Below, one piece after another: positions 35,718 to 50,289 of a stretch of 64,000 nucleotides of DNA. The position numbers were made by a program, and so were the translations under genes. This DNA comes from Sphingomonas ginkgonis (GTDB lineage Bacteria; Pseudomonadota; Alphaproteobacteria; Sphingomonadales; Sphingomonadaceae), in NCBI RefSeq assembly GCF_003970925.1, contig NZ_RWJF01000001.1, forward strand, positions 62,001-126,000. Reading direction: 5' to 3'. The notes under the pieces were generated by a model that had not been told where the DNA came from, did no database searches, and saw nothing but the letters and a program-made list of their open reading frames with translations. Position 1 is the first letter of the stretch. Each line of letters opens with the position of its first letter.

Positions 35718-37300
35718 CCGACCAGGTACTCATCTTCGACACCACGCTGCGCGACGGGGAGCAGGCCCCGGGCTTTTCGATGACCCCGGACGGCAAGCTG
35801 CGGCTCGCCCGCGCCATCGCCGCGCTCCGCGTCGACGTCATCGAGGCCGGCTTCGCCGCCGCCTCGCCCGGCGATGCGCAGTCGATCACCGACATCGCAC
35901 GGCAGGTCGAGGGACCGATCATCTGCTCGCTGTCCCGCGCGCACCGGGGCGATATCCTCGCCTCGGCCACCGCGCTGCGCGACGCGCCGCGCAAGCGGAT
36001 CCACGTCTTCCTCGGCACCAGCCCGCTCCACCGCGAGTACAAGCTGCACATGAGCCGCGAGGAGGTGCTCGAAGCGATCCGCACCAGCGTCGCCTATGCC
36101 CGCGAGTTCGTCGACGATGTCGAGTTCTCGCCCGAGGACGCCATTCGCACCGAGCGCGACTTCCTGGTCGAGGCGCTGTCGGTCGCGGCCGCGGCCGGGG
36201 CGACCACGCTGAACGTTCCCGACACGGTCGGCTACACCACGCCGGACGAGATCGGCGAGCTGTTCCGCTATCTCGGCGAGCAAGTCGAGCGTTCGGCCGA
36301 GACGATCTTCTCGACCCACTGCCACGACGACCTCGGGATGGCGGTCGCCAACAGCCTGGCGGCGGTGCGCGGCGGGGCGCGGCAGATCGAGTGCGCGGTG
36401 AACGGGATCGGCGAGCGGGCGGGCAATTGCGCGCTCGAGGACGTAGTAATGGCGCTGCGCACCCGGGCCGACGCCTTCGGGGTGGCGACCGCAATCGACA
36501 CGACCCGGATCATGAGCGCGAGCCGGACGCTGGCGCAGATCACCAACTCGCCCCCGCCGCGCAACAAGTCGATCGTCGGGGCCAACGCCTTCGCGCACGA
36601 GAGCGGAATCCACCAGCACGGCATCCTGCAGAACCGCGAAACCTACGAGATCATGAAGCCGGAGGACATCGGGCTGCAGACCGACGGGATCGTGCTCGGA
36701 AAGCATAGCGGCCGCCACGCGCTCGCCGCGCGTGCACGCGAGCTCGGCCATGTGCTCGACGGGGACGCGCTGAACGCCGCCTTCGTCGCGTTCAAGGCGG
36801 TGGCGGACGAGGTCGGCACCGTCGACACCGCCCGGCTGAGCGCCATCCTTGCCGAGCAGAGCAGCCACAAGCCCCAGTCGCTGTGGAAGCTGAACAAGGT
36901 CGACATCCGCGCGCCCGTCTCGGCGACCGCCTGGCCGGTGGCGCGGGTCGAGCTGGAGCATGGCGAACGCGGGCGGGTCACCGATATCGCCTCGGCCCCG
37001 GGCGCGCTCGACGCCGCCTTCCTCGCGGTCAGCCAAGTGCTCGGGATCGCGGCGCGGGTCGACAGCGTCGACATGCAGTATCTCGCCGCCGAGAAGGACG
37101 TCGAAGGACCCGCCGGGCAGGCCGCGACGGTGCTGGTCGAGGTCACCGTCGACGTCTCGGGCGAGATCTTCTCGGGCCGCGCCCGTGCCCGCGACATTCT
37201 TCCCTGCTGCGTGTCCGCCTATCTCGACGCGGTGAGCAACGCCGACGCGGTTCGGCGGCTGCGCAGCCAGCAGTCTTCGCGAGTCAACCAGGCGGCATGA
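35714..37300 (+). CDS. leuA: 2-isopropylmalate synthase
   Basis: A 528-residue enzyme condensing acetyl-CoA with 2-ketoisovalerate, the entry to leucine synthesis. The TIM-barrel start is FDTTLRDGEQAPG; HCHDDLGMAVAN supplies metal-binding His residues and GIGERAGN the flexible loop. The C-terminal third is the LeuA dimer domain, the site of leucine feedback in relatives. It overlaps ilvM (ATGA) and leuB (ATGA). Confidence 0.95.
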   Translation: MTDQVLIFDTTLRDGEQAPGFSMTPDGKLRLARAIAALRVDVIEAGFAAASPGDAQSITDIARQVEGPIICSLSRAHRGDILASATALRDAPRKRIHVFLGTSPLHREYKLHMSREEVLEAIRTSVAYAREFVDDVEFSPEDAIRTERDFLVEALSVAAAAGATTLNVPDTVGYTTPDEIGELFRYLGEQVERSAETIFSTHCHDDLGMAVANSLAAVRGGARQIECAVNGIGERAGNCALEDVVMALRTRADAFGVATAIDTTRIMSASRTLAQITNSPPPRNKSIVGANAFAHESGIHQHGILQNRETYEIMKPEDIGLQTDGIVLGKHSGRHALAARARELGHVLDGDALNAAFVAFKAVADEVGTVDTARLSAILAEQSSHKPQSLWKLNKVDIRAPVSATAWPVARVELEHGERGRVTDIASAPGALDAAFLAVSQVLGIAARVDSVDMQYLAAEKDVEGPAGQAATVLVEVTVDVSGEIFSGRARARDILPCCVSAYLDAVSNADAVRRLRSQQSSRVNQAA

Positions 37301-38373
37301 TCAACATCGTCATCCTTCCCGGCGACGGGATCGGGCCGGAAGTCACGACCGAGGCGGTGCGCTGCCTCGAGCTGCTGTCGCGGGCACGCGGGCTCGGGCT
37401 GCGCTTCACCGGTCATCATTTCGGCGGCGCCGGGATCGACGCGCACGGCGATCCGCTGCCCGCCTCGACGCTGGCGGCGTGCAAGGCGGCGAACGCGGTG
37501 CTGCTCGGCGCGGTCGGCGGCGACAAGTGGGACGAGGCACCGATCCGACCCGAGGCGGGGCTGCTGCGGATCCGGGCCGAGCTCGGGCTCTACGCCAATC
37601 TCCGTCCGGCGCGCATCTACAAGGGGCTGGAGGACGCCTCCCCGCTCCGCGCCGACCTCGCGCAAGGGACCGACGTGCTGGTGGTGCGCGAGCTGACCGG
37701 CGGCCTCTATTTCGGGGCGCGGACCTACAGCGACGAGGCGGCGAGCGACCTCTGCTCCTATAGCCGCCCCGAGATCGAGCGGATCGCGCACATCGCCTTT
37801 CACGCGGCGCGCGGCCGCCGGCGCAAGCTCTGCTCGGTCGACAAGGCGAACGTGCTGGCGACGTCGAAGCTGTGGCGCAAGGTCGTGAGCGAGATCGCCG
37901 CGGGCTACCCGGAAGTCGAGCTCAGCCACCTTTATGTCGACGCCGCGGCCATGGCGCTGGTCACTCGCCCGCGCGACTTCGACGTCATCCTGACCGAGAA
38001 CCTGTTCGGCGACATCCTGTCCGACGAGCTGTCGGTGATCGGCGGCTCGATCGGGCTGCTCGGATCGGCCAGCGTCGGCGGCGACGGGCCGGGGCTGTTC
38101 GAGCCGATCCACGGCTCCGCTCCGCCGCTCGCCGGCAAGGACGTCGCCAACCCGGCGGGCGCGATCGCCAGCGCGGCGATGATGCTGACCGAGCTGGGGC
38201 TGCCCGAATGCGCGCAGCTTCTGACCGTTTCGCTCGAGCGGACGATCGAGGAGGGGCACCGCACCGCCGACCTCGGAGGGACCACCCGCTGTTCCGAGTT
38301 CGGTGCGCGGGTGCGCGACAATCTCCGCTTCGAGCTGGCGCGCTCCGAAGCCGGCGAGCGGAGGGTCGCCTGA
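37297..38373 (+). CDS. leuB: 3-isopropylmalate dehydrogenase
   Basis: A 358-residue NAD enzyme with GDGIGPEV at the N-terminus, the catalytic [14 protein letters not shown], the Lys-containing [14 protein letters not shown], and the Mg site [10 protein letters not shown]. The LeuB-specific LGAVGGDKW separates it from isocitrate dehydrogenase. The start overlaps leuA and the stop overlaps leuC by one base. Confidence 0.95.
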   Translation: MINIVILPGDGIGPEVTTEAVRCLELLSRARGLGLRFTGHHFGGAGIDAHGDPLPASTLAACKAANAVLLGAVGGDKWDEAPIRPEAGLLRIRAELGLYANLRPARIYKGLEDASPLRADLAQGTDVLVVRELTGGLYFGARTYSDEAASDLCSYSRPEIERIAHIAFHAARGRRRKLCSVDKANVLATSKLWRKVVSEIAAGYPEVELSHLYVDAAAMALVTRPRDFDVILTENLFGDILSDELSVIGGSIGLLGSASVGGDGPGLFEPIHGSAPPLAGKDVANPAGAIASAAMMLTELGLPECAQLLTVSLERTIEEGHRTADLGGTTRCSEFGARVRDNLRFELARSEAGERRVA

Positions 38374-39806
38374 TGGCCGCGCCCCGGACCCTGTACGAGA
38401 AGATCTGGGACGCGCATGTCGTCGACAGGCGCGACGACGGAACCTGCCTCGTCTACATCGACCGGCACCTCGTCCACGAGGTCACCTCGCCACAGGCGTT
38501 CGAGGGGCTGCGCGCGGCAGGGCGCAAGGTGCGTCGGCCCGACCTGACACTGGCCGTGCCCGACCACAATGTCCCGACCACGCCGCGGATGCGCGGCAGC
38601 AACGGTGGGCCGCTGCTGGTCGAGGACGTGGACAGCGCTGCGCAGCTCGCCGCACTGGAGGCGAACGTCGCCGACTTCGCCATCCCCTATTTCGACGCAA
38701 CCGCGCCCGAGCAGGGCATCGTTCATGTCGTCGGGCCCGAGCAGGGCTTCACCCTGCCCGGCACCACCGTGGTCTGCGGCGACAGCCACACCGCCGCGCA
38801 TGGCGCCTTGGGAGCCCTGGCGTTCGGCATCGGCACCAGCGAGGTCGAGCATGTGCTGGCGACGCAGACGCTGCTGCTGAAACCGTCGAGGACCCTCGAA
38901 GTCAGGGTCGAGGGCAGCCTCGGCTTCGGGGTCTCGCCCAAGGATCTGATCCTCGCGATCATCGGTCGACTGGGGACGGCCGGTGGCACCGGCCACGTAA
39001 TCGAGTATCGCGGCTCGACGTTCGCCGAGATGAGCATTGAGGGACGGCTGACAGTCGCCAACATGTCGATCGAGGCGGGCGCGCGGTCGGGCCTGTTCGC
39101 GCCCGACGAGAAAACCTTCGCCTATCTTCAGGGTCGGCCGATGTCGCCCAAGGGACCCGACTGGGACCGCGCCGTCGAGCGCTGGCGGACGCTGGTGACC
39201 GACGAGGGCGCAAGCTTCGACCGTTCGCTCCGCCTAGACGCCTCCGAGATCGCCCCCAACGTCACCTGGGGCACCAGCCCCGAGGACGTGGTGCCGATCA
39301 CCGGTGCGGTGCCCGACCCCGACCAATTTGCGGACGAGGGCAAGCGCGAGGCCGCTCGGCGCTCGCTCGCCTACATGGGGCTTTCCGCCGGGCAGCGGAT
39401 GGAGGAGGTCGCGGTCGAGCATGTGTTCATCGGCAGCTGCACCAACAGCCGGATCGAGGACCTTCGTGCCGCCGCAGCGGTCCTGCAGGGCCGCCGCCGC
39501 TCCGCCGCAATCAAGCAGGCGCTGGTCGTTCCCGGCTCGGGGCTGGTCAAGCGCCAGGCCGAGGCGGAAGGACTCGACCGGATCTTCATGGAGGCCGGCT
39601 TCGAATGGCGCGAGCCGGGCTGCTCGATGTGCCTGGCGATGAACCCCGACAAGGTGCCGCCGCAGGAGCGTTGTGCCTCCACCTCCAACCGCAACTTCGT
39701 CGGGCGCCAAGGGCCGGGCGCTCGAACCCACCTTCTCTCCCCCGCCATGGCAGCAGCGGCGGCGGTGACCGGGCGGCTGACCGATGTCCGGGAGCTGGTG
39801 TCGTGA
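38373..39806 (+). CDS. leuC: 3-isopropylmalate dehydratase, large subunit
   Basis: A 477-residue aconitase-family subunit. The [4Fe-4S] cysteines are in GSCTNSR (about 355) and CSMC (about 417-420), and substrate residues in VPDHNVPTT and [12 protein letters not shown]. Its partner leuD follows with a 4-base overlap (GTGA). Confidence 0.95.
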   Translation: MAAPRTLYEKIWDAHVVDRRDDGTCLVYIDRHLVHEVTSPQAFEGLRAAGRKVRRPDLTLAVPDHNVPTTPRMRGSNGGPLLVEDVDSAAQLAALEANVADFAIPYFDATAPEQGIVHVVGPEQGFTLPGTTVVCGDSHTAAHGALGALAFGIGTSEVEHVLATQTLLLKPSRTLEVRVEGSLGFGVSPKDLILAIIGRLGTAGGTGHVIEYRGSTFAEMSIEGRLTVANMSIEAGARSGLFAPDEKTFAYLQGRPMSPKGPDWDRAVERWRTLVTDEGASFDRSLRLDASEIAPNVTWGTSPEDVVPITGAVPDPDQFADEGKREAARRSLAYMGLSAGQRMEEVAVEHVFIGSCTNSRIEDLRAAAAVLQGRRRSAAIKQALVVPGSGLVKRQAEAEGLDRIFMEAGFEWREPGCSMCLAMNPDKVPPQERCASTSNRNFVGRQGPGARTHLLSPAMAAAAAVTGRLTDVRELVS

Positions 39807-40354
39807 CGCCATTCACCCGCGTGACCGGCCGCGCCATTCCGCTCGGGCTCGCCAACATCGACACCGACGTGATCATCGGCGCGCGGCACCTCAAGACGCT
39901 GAAGCGCACCGGGCTCGGCGCCTTCGCTTTCGAGACGATCCGCGAGCCGTTCGACGACCCCGCCAATGCGGGCGCCCTGATCCTGGTCGCGGGCGACAAT
40001 TTCGGCTGCGGGTCAAGCCGCGAGCATGCCGCCTGGGCGCTTGCCGACCTTGGCATTCGCGCGATCATTTCGCCTAGCTTCAGCGACATCTTCTCCGGCA
40101 ATGCGGCCAAGAACGGGATCGCCCTGGTGGCGCTTCCGCAAGGAGCGGTCGACCGGCTGCTGGTGGCTGCGCAGGTCACGAAGCTGACGGTCGACCTGGA
40201 GGAAATGGAAGTAACCAGCGGCGCCGGCGACCGCTTCTCGTTCGGAATGGACTTGTTTCGCCGCCATTGCCTGCTGAACGGACTGGACGACATCGCCCTG
40301 ACCCTGGCCGAGGAGGCCAAGATCCGGGCCTATGAACTGGAAACGGGAATCTGA
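39803..40354 (+). CDS. leuD: 3-isopropylmalate dehydratase, small subunit
   Basis: A 183-residue swivel-domain subunit with [13 protein letters not shown] and the substrate-recognition loop [15 protein letters not shown]. The GTG start overlaps the leuC stop. Only 4 bases separate its stop from gltB, so the transcript appears to continue into glutamate synthase. Confidence 0.93.
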   Translation: MTPFTRVTGRAIPLGLANIDTDVIIGARHLKTLKRTGLGAFAFETIREPFDDPANAGALILVAGDNFGCGSSREHAAWALADLGIRAIISPSFSDIFSGNAAKNGIALVALPQGAVDRLLVAAQVTKLTVDLEEMEVTSGAGDRFSFGMDLFRRHCLLNGLDDIALTLAEEAKIRAYELETGI

Positions 40355-40358
40355 CGTC

Positions 40359-44978
<4,620 letters not shown>

Positions 44979-44989
44979 GGAAGCGACTG

Positions 44990-46435
44990 GTGGGCAAGCC
45001 AACCGGATTTCTGGAAACCGAGCGCCACGACCGAGACTATGAGCCGGTCGCCGAGCGGGTGAAGCACTGGCACGAGTTCGTCGCCAAGCCGAGTGCGGAC
45101 GAGGTGCGCGGCCAGGCCTCGCGCTGCATGGATTGCGGCATCCCCTTCTGTCACAGCGGCTGCCCGGTGAACAATTTGATCCCGGACTGGAACGACCTCG
45201 TGTACCAGGACGACTGGCAGGCCGCCGCCGACCGGCTCCACCTCACGAACAATTTTCCGGAGATTACCGGCCGCATCTGCCCTGCGCCGTGCGAGGCGAG
45301 CTGCACGCTCAACCTCACCGACACGCCGGTGACGATCAAGTCGATCGAATGCGAGATCGCCGACCGGGCGTGGGACAATGGCTGGGTGCGCTCGCAACTG
45401 GTGGCGCGCGGCACCGGCAAGCGGATCGCGGTCGTCGGCTCGGGACCGGCGGGGCTCGCCTGCGCGCAGCAGCTCGCCCGGCTGGGCCACTCCCCCACCG
45501 TGTTCGAGAAGAACGACCGGATTGGCGGACTGCTGCGCTACGGCATTCCCGACTTCAAGCTGGAAAAGAAGCTGATCGACCGCCGGGTCGAGCAAATGCA
45601 GGTCGAAGGCGTGTTGTTCCGCACCAACATCGAGGTCGGGGTGACCGTCACCGTCGACCGGATGCTCGACGATTATCACATCGTCGTCCTCGCCGGCGGG
45701 GCGGAGATCCCGCGCGACCTGGCCGTGCCCGGACGCGAGCTCGACGGCGTGCACTATGCGATGGACTTCCTCGGGCAGCAGAACCGCCGCAACGCGGGCG
45801 ACGACGAGGCCCGCGCCGCACCGAACGGGAGCACGATCAGCGCTCAAGGCAAGCATGTCGTGGTGATCGGCGGCGGCGACACGGGGAGCGACTGCATCGG
45901 CACCTCGATTCGCCAGGGCGCCGCTTCGGTGACCCAGCTGGAGATCATGCCCGAGCCGCCGGCGCGCGAGCAGAAGGCACTGAGCTGGCCCAACTGGCCG
46001 TTGAAGCTGCGCACCTCGTCAAGCCATGAGGAAGGCGCCGGACGCGAGTTCGCGGTGCTGACCCAGGCGTTCAGCGGAAGTGACGGCAAGGTCGAGGCGC
46101 TCCGCTGCGCCCGTGCCAAGCTCGAGGGCGGGCAGGTCCTGCCGGTCGAGGGCAGCGAGTTCGAGCTCAAGGCCGACCTTGTCCTGCTCGCAATGGGCTT
46201 CACCGGGCCGCGCCGCCAGTGCGTGGTCGCGAGCAGCGGGGTCGAGCTCGACGCGCGCGGGAATGTCGCCGCCGACTTCGGCACCTACGAGACTTCGCGT
46301 GAGCGGGTGTTCGCCTGCGGCGACATGCGCCGCGGCCAGTCGCTGGTGGTGTGGGCGATCCGCGAGGGCCGCGACTGCGCCAGCGCGGTTGACGCCTTCC
46401 TGCGCGCCTCGGACCAGGAGCGCGCCGCCGCCTAG
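44990..46435 (+). CDS. gltD: Glutamate synthase, small subunit
   Basis: A 481-residue FAD/NADPH subunit feeding electrons to GltB. Two [4Fe-4S] sites are carried by C46-MD-C49-GIPF-C54-HSG-C58 and C97-PAP-C101-EAS-C105. FAD binding is [15 protein letters not shown] and NADPH binding [12 protein letters not shown]. The GTG start has AAGGAAG six bases upstream. Its stop overlaps that of the convergent lrp gene (CTAG shared). It is the last gene of the attenuated operon. Confidence 0.95.
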   Translation: MGKPTGFLETERHDRDYEPVAERVKHWHEFVAKPSADEVRGQASRCMDCGIPFCHSGCPVNNLIPDWNDLVYQDDWQAAADRLHLTNNFPEITGRICPAPCEASCTLNLTDTPVTIKSIECEIADRAWDNGWVRSQLVARGTGKRIAVVGSGPAGLACAQQLARLGHSPTVFEKNDRIGGLLRYGIPDFKLEKKLIDRRVEQMQVEGVLFRTNIEVGVTVTVDRMLDDYHIVVLAGGAEIPRDLAVPGRELDGVHYAMDFLGQQNRRNAGDDEARAAPNGSTISAQGKHVVVIGGGDTGSDCIGTSIRQGAASVTQLEIMPEPPAREQKALSWPNWPLKLRTSSSHEEGAGREFAVLTQAFSGSDGKVEALRCARAKLEGGQVLPVEGSEFELKADLVLLAMGFTGPRRQCVVASSGVELDARGNVAADFGTYETSRERVFACGDMRRGQSLVVWAIREGRDCASAVDAFLRASDQERAAA

Positions 46436-46896
46436 CGGGCGGTCGCCGGCACCGGGTAGGCGGTGGTGTACTTCACCCGCTCCATGGCGAAGCGGGAGGT
46501 GACGTTCTTGAGCGGGACCAGCGCGATCAGCCGCTGGTAGAAGTCGTCGAAGGCGGCCATGTTCTCGACCGTCACCCGCAACAGATAGTCGACATCACCG
46601 GCCATTCGGAAGATCTCCATCGCCTGCGGCAGCTGGTCGATCGCGGCGGCGAACCGATCGAACCATTCGCGGCTGTGATCGCCCGTCTCGAGTTCGACGA
46701 AGACGGTGAGCCCCATGCCGATCCGGTCCGGGTCGACCAGAGCCACCCGCCGGGTGATGATTCCCGCCTCCTCCAGCTTCTGGATTCGTCGCCAGCACGG
46801 CGTCTGCGACAGGTTCACCCGACTCGCGACCTCTGCAACGGAAAGCGAGGCATCCTCCTGAAGGATCTCGAGGATCTTGCGGTCGACCTGATCCAT
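46432..46896 (-). CDS. Lrp/AsnC family transcriptional regulator
   Basis: A 154-residue regulator beginning [20 protein letters not shown], with an N-terminal winged HTH ([20 protein letters not shown]) and a C-terminal ligand-binding RAM/ACT domain ([27 protein letters not shown]). GGAG lies six bases before ATG 46896. It is wedged between gltD and cysH. Lrp family members commonly sense Leu or other amino acids; in E. coli, Lrp controls gltBD and ilvIH. The target here is not shown by sequence. A nearby inverted repeat suggests autoregulation. Confidence 0.9.
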   Translation of the reverse strand: MDQVDRKILEILQEDASLSVAEVASRVNLSQTPCWRRIQKLEEAGIITRRVALVDPDRIGMGLTVFVELETGDHSREWFDRFAAAIDQLPQAMEIFRMAGDVDYLLRVTVENMAAFDDFYQRLIALVPLKNVTSRFAMERVKYTTAYPVPATAR

Positions 46897-46928
46897 CCAA
46901 TGCTCCACGGCTTTGTGGAAGATTGTTC

Positions 46929-46963
46929 TAACATGGTCACGCTGCACTGCAACATCCATGTTA
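46929..46963. promoter_or_regulatory. Inverted repeat in the lrp-cysH intergenic region
   Basis: TAACATGG (46929-46936) and CCATGTTA (46956-46963) form perfect 8-base arms 19 bases apart. On the minus strand TTGCAG (46952-46947), 16 bases and TAGAAC form a plausible lrp promoter whose -10 touches one arm. This fits an operator for the Lrp-type protein or a cys regulator. Confidence 0.45.
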
Positions 46964-46977
46964 TTCGCCCCGACGCG

Positions 46978-47006
46978 TTGTTGCCCCTCCCGCTCTCTCA
47001 TATCTG
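46978..47006 (+). promoter_or_regulatory. Predicted cys operon promoter
   Basis: TTGTTG (46978-46983), 17 bases and TATCTG (47001-47006). The leader of about 80 bases ends in a hairpin TTGGAGAA-tt-TTCTTCCAA (47068-47086) whose right arm touches the ribosome-binding site AAGGTGAG, so translation of cysH might be modulated. Confidence 0.4.
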
Positions 47007-47095
47007 CTTCGTACGTGCTCGCACCGGAGGTCTCGTCCAGTTGGACCGGGACCGCGACCGGCGCGCGTTGGAGAATTTTCTTCCAAGGTGAGCAG

Positions 47096-47863
47096 ATGGC
47101 CGAAGCAGATTCCCCGCTCCTCAACGCCGCAAGCCGTGTGGGGCCGATCGTCGCCGGCGTGCGCGGCGCGACGATCGCCGACCGCCTCGCCTCCGCCTGC
47201 GCCGCGATCGACGGCCGACTGGTGTTCACCACCAGCCTCGGCATCGAGGACCAGCTCATCACCCATCATATCTTCACCAGCAAGCTGCCGATCGAGGTGG
47301 TCACGCTCGATACGGGCCGGCTGTTCGGAGCCACCTATCGGCTATGGCAGGAAACGGAGGAGCGCTACACGCGCCGGATCCGCGCCTATTATCCCGATGC
47401 CGAGGCGGTCACGGCGATGGTCGGCGAGTGGGGCGTCAACGGCTTCTATTATGCCCGCGAGGCACGTCAGGACTGCTGCGGCGTTCGCAAGGTCGAGCCG
47501 TTGGGGCGGGCGCTTGCCGGCGCTGCGGGCTGGGTCACGGGCCTGCGCGCCGACCAGTCGGGGCAGCGTTCGGCCGTTCCGCTCGCCGAGTGGGACGCGC
47601 AGCGCGGGCTGGTGAAGGTCGCGCCATTATTCGACTATACCCGGGACGCGGTGGCCGCCGAGTGCGAGCGGCTGGGCGTGCCGGTCAACGAGCTTCACGC
47701 CCGCGGCTTTCCGTCGATCGGCTGCGAGCCCTGCACCCGGGCGCTCAAGCCCGGGGAGCCCGAGCGCGCTGGTCGCTGGTGGTGGGAGAGCGACGACACG
47801 CGCGAGTGCGGCCTGCACCTGACTGCGGACGGCAAGCTGGTCCGGGCGAAGGCGACCGCATGA
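47096..47863 (+). CDS. cysH: Adenylylsulfate (APS) reductase, CysH family
   Basis: This 255-residue enzyme reduces activated sulfate to sulfite using thioredoxin. The [4Fe-4S] motif CC...CxxC is complete (Cys127-Cys128 and Cys210-Cys213); in this family it marks APS-using enzymes rather than PAPS reductases, which lack it. The catalytic cysteine is Cys238 in RECGLH. Substrate loop TTSLGIEDQL is present. It is the first gene of the cys operon and overlaps cysG (ATGA). APS use agrees with the apparent loss of APS kinase in CysN. Confidence 0.9.
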   Translation: MAEADSPLLNAASRVGPIVAGVRGATIADRLASACAAIDGRLVFTTSLGIEDQLITHHIFTSKLPIEVVTLDTGRLFGATYRLWQETEERYTRRIRAYYPDAEAVTAMVGEWGVNGFYYAREARQDCCGVRKVEPLGRALAGAAGWVTGLRADQSGQRSAVPLAEWDAQRGLVKVAPLFDYTRDAVAAECERLGVPVNELHARGFPSIGCEPCTRALKPGEPERAGRWWWESDDTRECGLHLTADGKLVRAKATA

Positions 47864-49239
47864 CCCCTCGCAAGGCCAGCGAAGCGCCGACGCGGATCGC
47901 GCCGCTCCCCAATCTCCCACTGTTCCACCGGATCGTCGGTCGCAAGGCGCTCGTCGTCGGCGCATCCGACGGGGCGCGGTGGAAGGCTGAACTGATCGCG
48001 GCCGCCGGCGCGGACGTGACGCACCTCGAGCGGCACTGGACTCCCGCCAATCTCGAGGGCGCCGCGCTGGCGGTCGCGGACCTGGCCGACCGCGACGAGG
48101 CCCTGCGCTTCGTCGCGGCGGCCCACTCGTCGGGCGTGCCGGTCAACATCATCGACCAGACCGACCTGTGCGACGTGACCTTCGGGACGATCGTCAACCG
48201 CTCGCCGGTGGTGATCGGCATCTCCACCGACGGCGCTGCTCCCGTGCTCGGCCAGTCGATCCGCTCGCGGATCGAGAGCGTGCTTCCGCTCGGGCTGGCC
48301 GAGTGGGCGCGGGCGGCGAAGGCGTGGCGACCGGCGCTGAAGCGGCGGGTGGCCGAGTTCGCCCATCGCCGCCGCTTCTGGCAGCGCTTCGCGCTGGCGG
48401 CGTGGGCGGACCCCGACCGCACACCGGTCGCGGCGGACTTCGAAGCGCTGCTGGAGAGCGCGCCGGAGGTTCCGGGCAGCGTCACGCTGGTCGGCGCCGG
48501 CCCGGGCGATCCCGAGCTGCTGACGCTGAAGGCCGTCCGCGCGCTGCAGTCGGCGACGGTCATCCTCTACGACGAGCTGGTCGGCCCCGAGGTGCTGGAG
48601 CTGGCTCGGCGTGAGGCGCGGCGGATCGCGGTGGGCAAGAAGGGCCATGGGCCGAGCTGCTCGCAGCGCGACATCAATCGGCAGATCGTCGAGCTGGCGG
48701 AAGCCGGAGAGACGGTGGTGCGCCTGAAGGGCGGCGACCCGCTGGTATTCGGCCGTGCGACCGAGGAGATCGACGCCTGCAAGGTGGCGGGCGTGCCGGT
48801 CTCGATCGTGCCGGGGATCAGCGCCGCGCAGGGCGCCGCCGCCGCGCTCGGTATCTCGCTGACTGAGCGTCGTTGGGCGCGGCGGATCCAGTTTGTGACG
48901 GGCCACGGAGCGGACGGCAGGCTGCCCGCCGACATCGACTGGGGCGCGATCGCCGACAAGGCAGCGACCACCGTGCTCTACATGCCGCGCAGGACGTTCC
49001 CAGAGTTCGTCCGGAAGGCTCTTGCCAAGGGCCTGAACGCCGACACGCCGGCGGTCGCCATCGCCTCGGCGACCTTGCCGACCCAGACGCGCTCGGCTGC
49101 ACCGCTTCATTCGATCGTCGAGGCTGCCGCCGAGCTACCGGACGGTGCGCCGGTGCTCGTCATCATCGGCTGGATCGCGCGCGACCTGGTCGCACCGACC
49201 GCCGCCATCATCCCCTTCGAGCAGGCCCTCGCCTCATGA
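47860..49239 (+). CDS. cysG: Siroheme synthase (multifunctional CysG)
   Basis: A 459-residue fusion that makes the siroheme of sulfite reductase. Residues 1-150 are the precorrin-2 dehydrogenase/ferrochelatase part ([20 protein letters not shown], with the NRSP motif), 150-210 the dimer linker, and 216-459 uroporphyrinogen-III methyltransferase ([29 protein letters not shown]). The NAD-binding loop is odd: [11 protein letters not shown] where VVGGGxVAxRK is usual, so the dehydrogenase half may be altered. It overlaps cysH and cysD. Confidence 0.9.
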   Translation: MTPRKASEAPTRIAPLPNLPLFHRIVGRKALVVGASDGARWKAELIAAAGADVTHLERHWTPANLEGAALAVADLADRDEALRFVAAAHSSGVPVNIIDQTDLCDVTFGTIVNRSPVVIGISTDGAAPVLGQSIRSRIESVLPLGLAEWARAAKAWRPALKRRVAEFAHRRRFWQRFALAAWADPDRTPVAADFEALLESAPEVPGSVTLVGAGPGDPELLTLKAVRALQSATVILYDELVGPEVLELARREARRIAVGKKGHGPSCSQRDINRQIVELAEAGETVVRLKGGDPLVFGRATEEIDACKVAGVPVSIVPGISAAQGAAAALGISLTERRWARRIQFVTGHGADGRLPADIDWGAIADKAATTVLYMPRRTFPEFVRKALAKGLNADTPAVAIASATLPTQTRSAAPLHSIVEAAAELPDGAPVLVIIGWIARDLVAPTAAIIPFEQALAS

Positions 49240-50159
49240 ACGCCCCTTCCGCTTTCCGCACCCGTGCCCTGACCCATCTCCAGACGCTCGAAGCCGAGAG
49301 CATCGAGATCATGCGAGAAGTGGTGGCGGAGTGCGAGCGTCCGGTGATGCTCTATTCGGTGGGCAAGGACAGCGCCGTCATGCTGCACCTGGCCCGCAAG
49401 GCGTTCTTCCCGGCGCCGCCGCCGTTTCCACTGCTGCATGTCGATACCACGTGGAAGTTCAGGGCCATGTACGAGCTTCGCGACCGGGTGGCGGCCGAGA
49501 GCGGGATGGAGCTCATCGTCCACCACAATCCCGAGGCGCTCGCGCGCGGCATCAACCCGTTCGACCATGGCGCGCTCCACACCGATTTGTGGAAGACGGA
49601 AGGGCTCAAGCAGGCGCTCGACCGGCATGGCTTCGACGCGGCGTTCGGGGGCGCCCGGCGCGACGAGGAGAAATCGCGCGCCAAGGAGCGGATCTTCTCC
49701 TTCCGCTCGGCCAGCCACCGCTGGGACCCGAGGAACCAGCGCCCCGAGCTGTGGGACCTCTACAATGCCCGCAAGGGCCGCGGCGAGAGCATCCGGGTGT
49801 TCCCGCTCAGCAACTGGACCGAGCTCGACGTCTGGCAGTACATCGACGCGCAAGGCATCCCGATCGTCCCCCTCTACCTCGCCGCGCCGCGCCCGGTGGT
49901 CAAACGCGACGGGCTGCTGCTGATGGTCGACGACGAGCGCTTTCCCCTGCGCGCGGGCGAAGAGCCCGAGCTCCGCTCGGTCCGCTTCCGCACGCTCGGC
50001 TGCTATCCGCTGACCGGCGCGGTCGAGAGCAAGGCGGCGACGCTGCCGCAGGTCATCCAGGAGATGCTGGTCGCTACCACGTCGGAGCGGCAGGGGCGGG
50101 CGATCGACCATGATGGCGCGGGCTCGATGGAGCGCAAGAAGCAGGAGGGGTATTTCTGA
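49236..50159 (+). CDS. cysD: Sulfate adenylyltransferase, small subunit
   Basis: A 307-residue ATP-pyrophosphatase-family subunit that adenylates sulfate with CysN. The PP-loop is [14 protein letters not shown], followed by [24 protein letters not shown] and the C-terminal QGRAIDHDG.. tail typical of CysD. It overlaps the cysG stop (ATGA). About 130 bases with a REP pair separate it from cysN. Confidence 0.95.
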   Translation: MNAPSAFRTRALTHLQTLEAESIEIMREVVAECERPVMLYSVGKDSAVMLHLARKAFFPAPPPFPLLHVDTTWKFRAMYELRDRVAAESGMELIVHHNPEALARGINPFDHGALHTDLWKTEGLKQALDRHGFDAAFGGARRDEEKSRAKERIFSFRSASHRWDPRNQRPELWDLYNARKGRGESIRVFPLSNWTELDVWQYIDAQGIPIVPLYLAAPRPVVKRDGLLLMVDDERFPLRAGEEPELRSVRFRTLGCYPLTGAVESKAATLPQVIQEMLVATTSERQGRAIDHDGAGSMERKKQEGYF

Positions 50160-50188
50160 TGCGACGGCGCGCGTTCCTTCCCACCGCC

Positions 50189-50280
50189 CGTCATCCTGAA
50201 CTTGTTTCAGGACCCACCTCGCCGCCACTCCCGCCGTCGCTCGCAAGGCCATGGGTGCTGAACCGCGTTCAGCATGACGG
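50189..50280. repeat. Inverted REP pair (REPIN-like) inside the cys operon
   Basis: Two palindromes face each other: CGTCATCCTGAACTTGTTTC.. on the left and CTGAACCGCGTTCAG followed by CATGACGG on the right, ending 50280. The outer ends CCGTCAT/ATGACGG pair with each other, so the whole 90-base unit can fold into one long hairpin in the mRNA between cysD and cysN. Its ends match the REPs near 4302 and 7915. Confidence 0.75.
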
Positions 50281-50289
50281 ACAAAGGTA

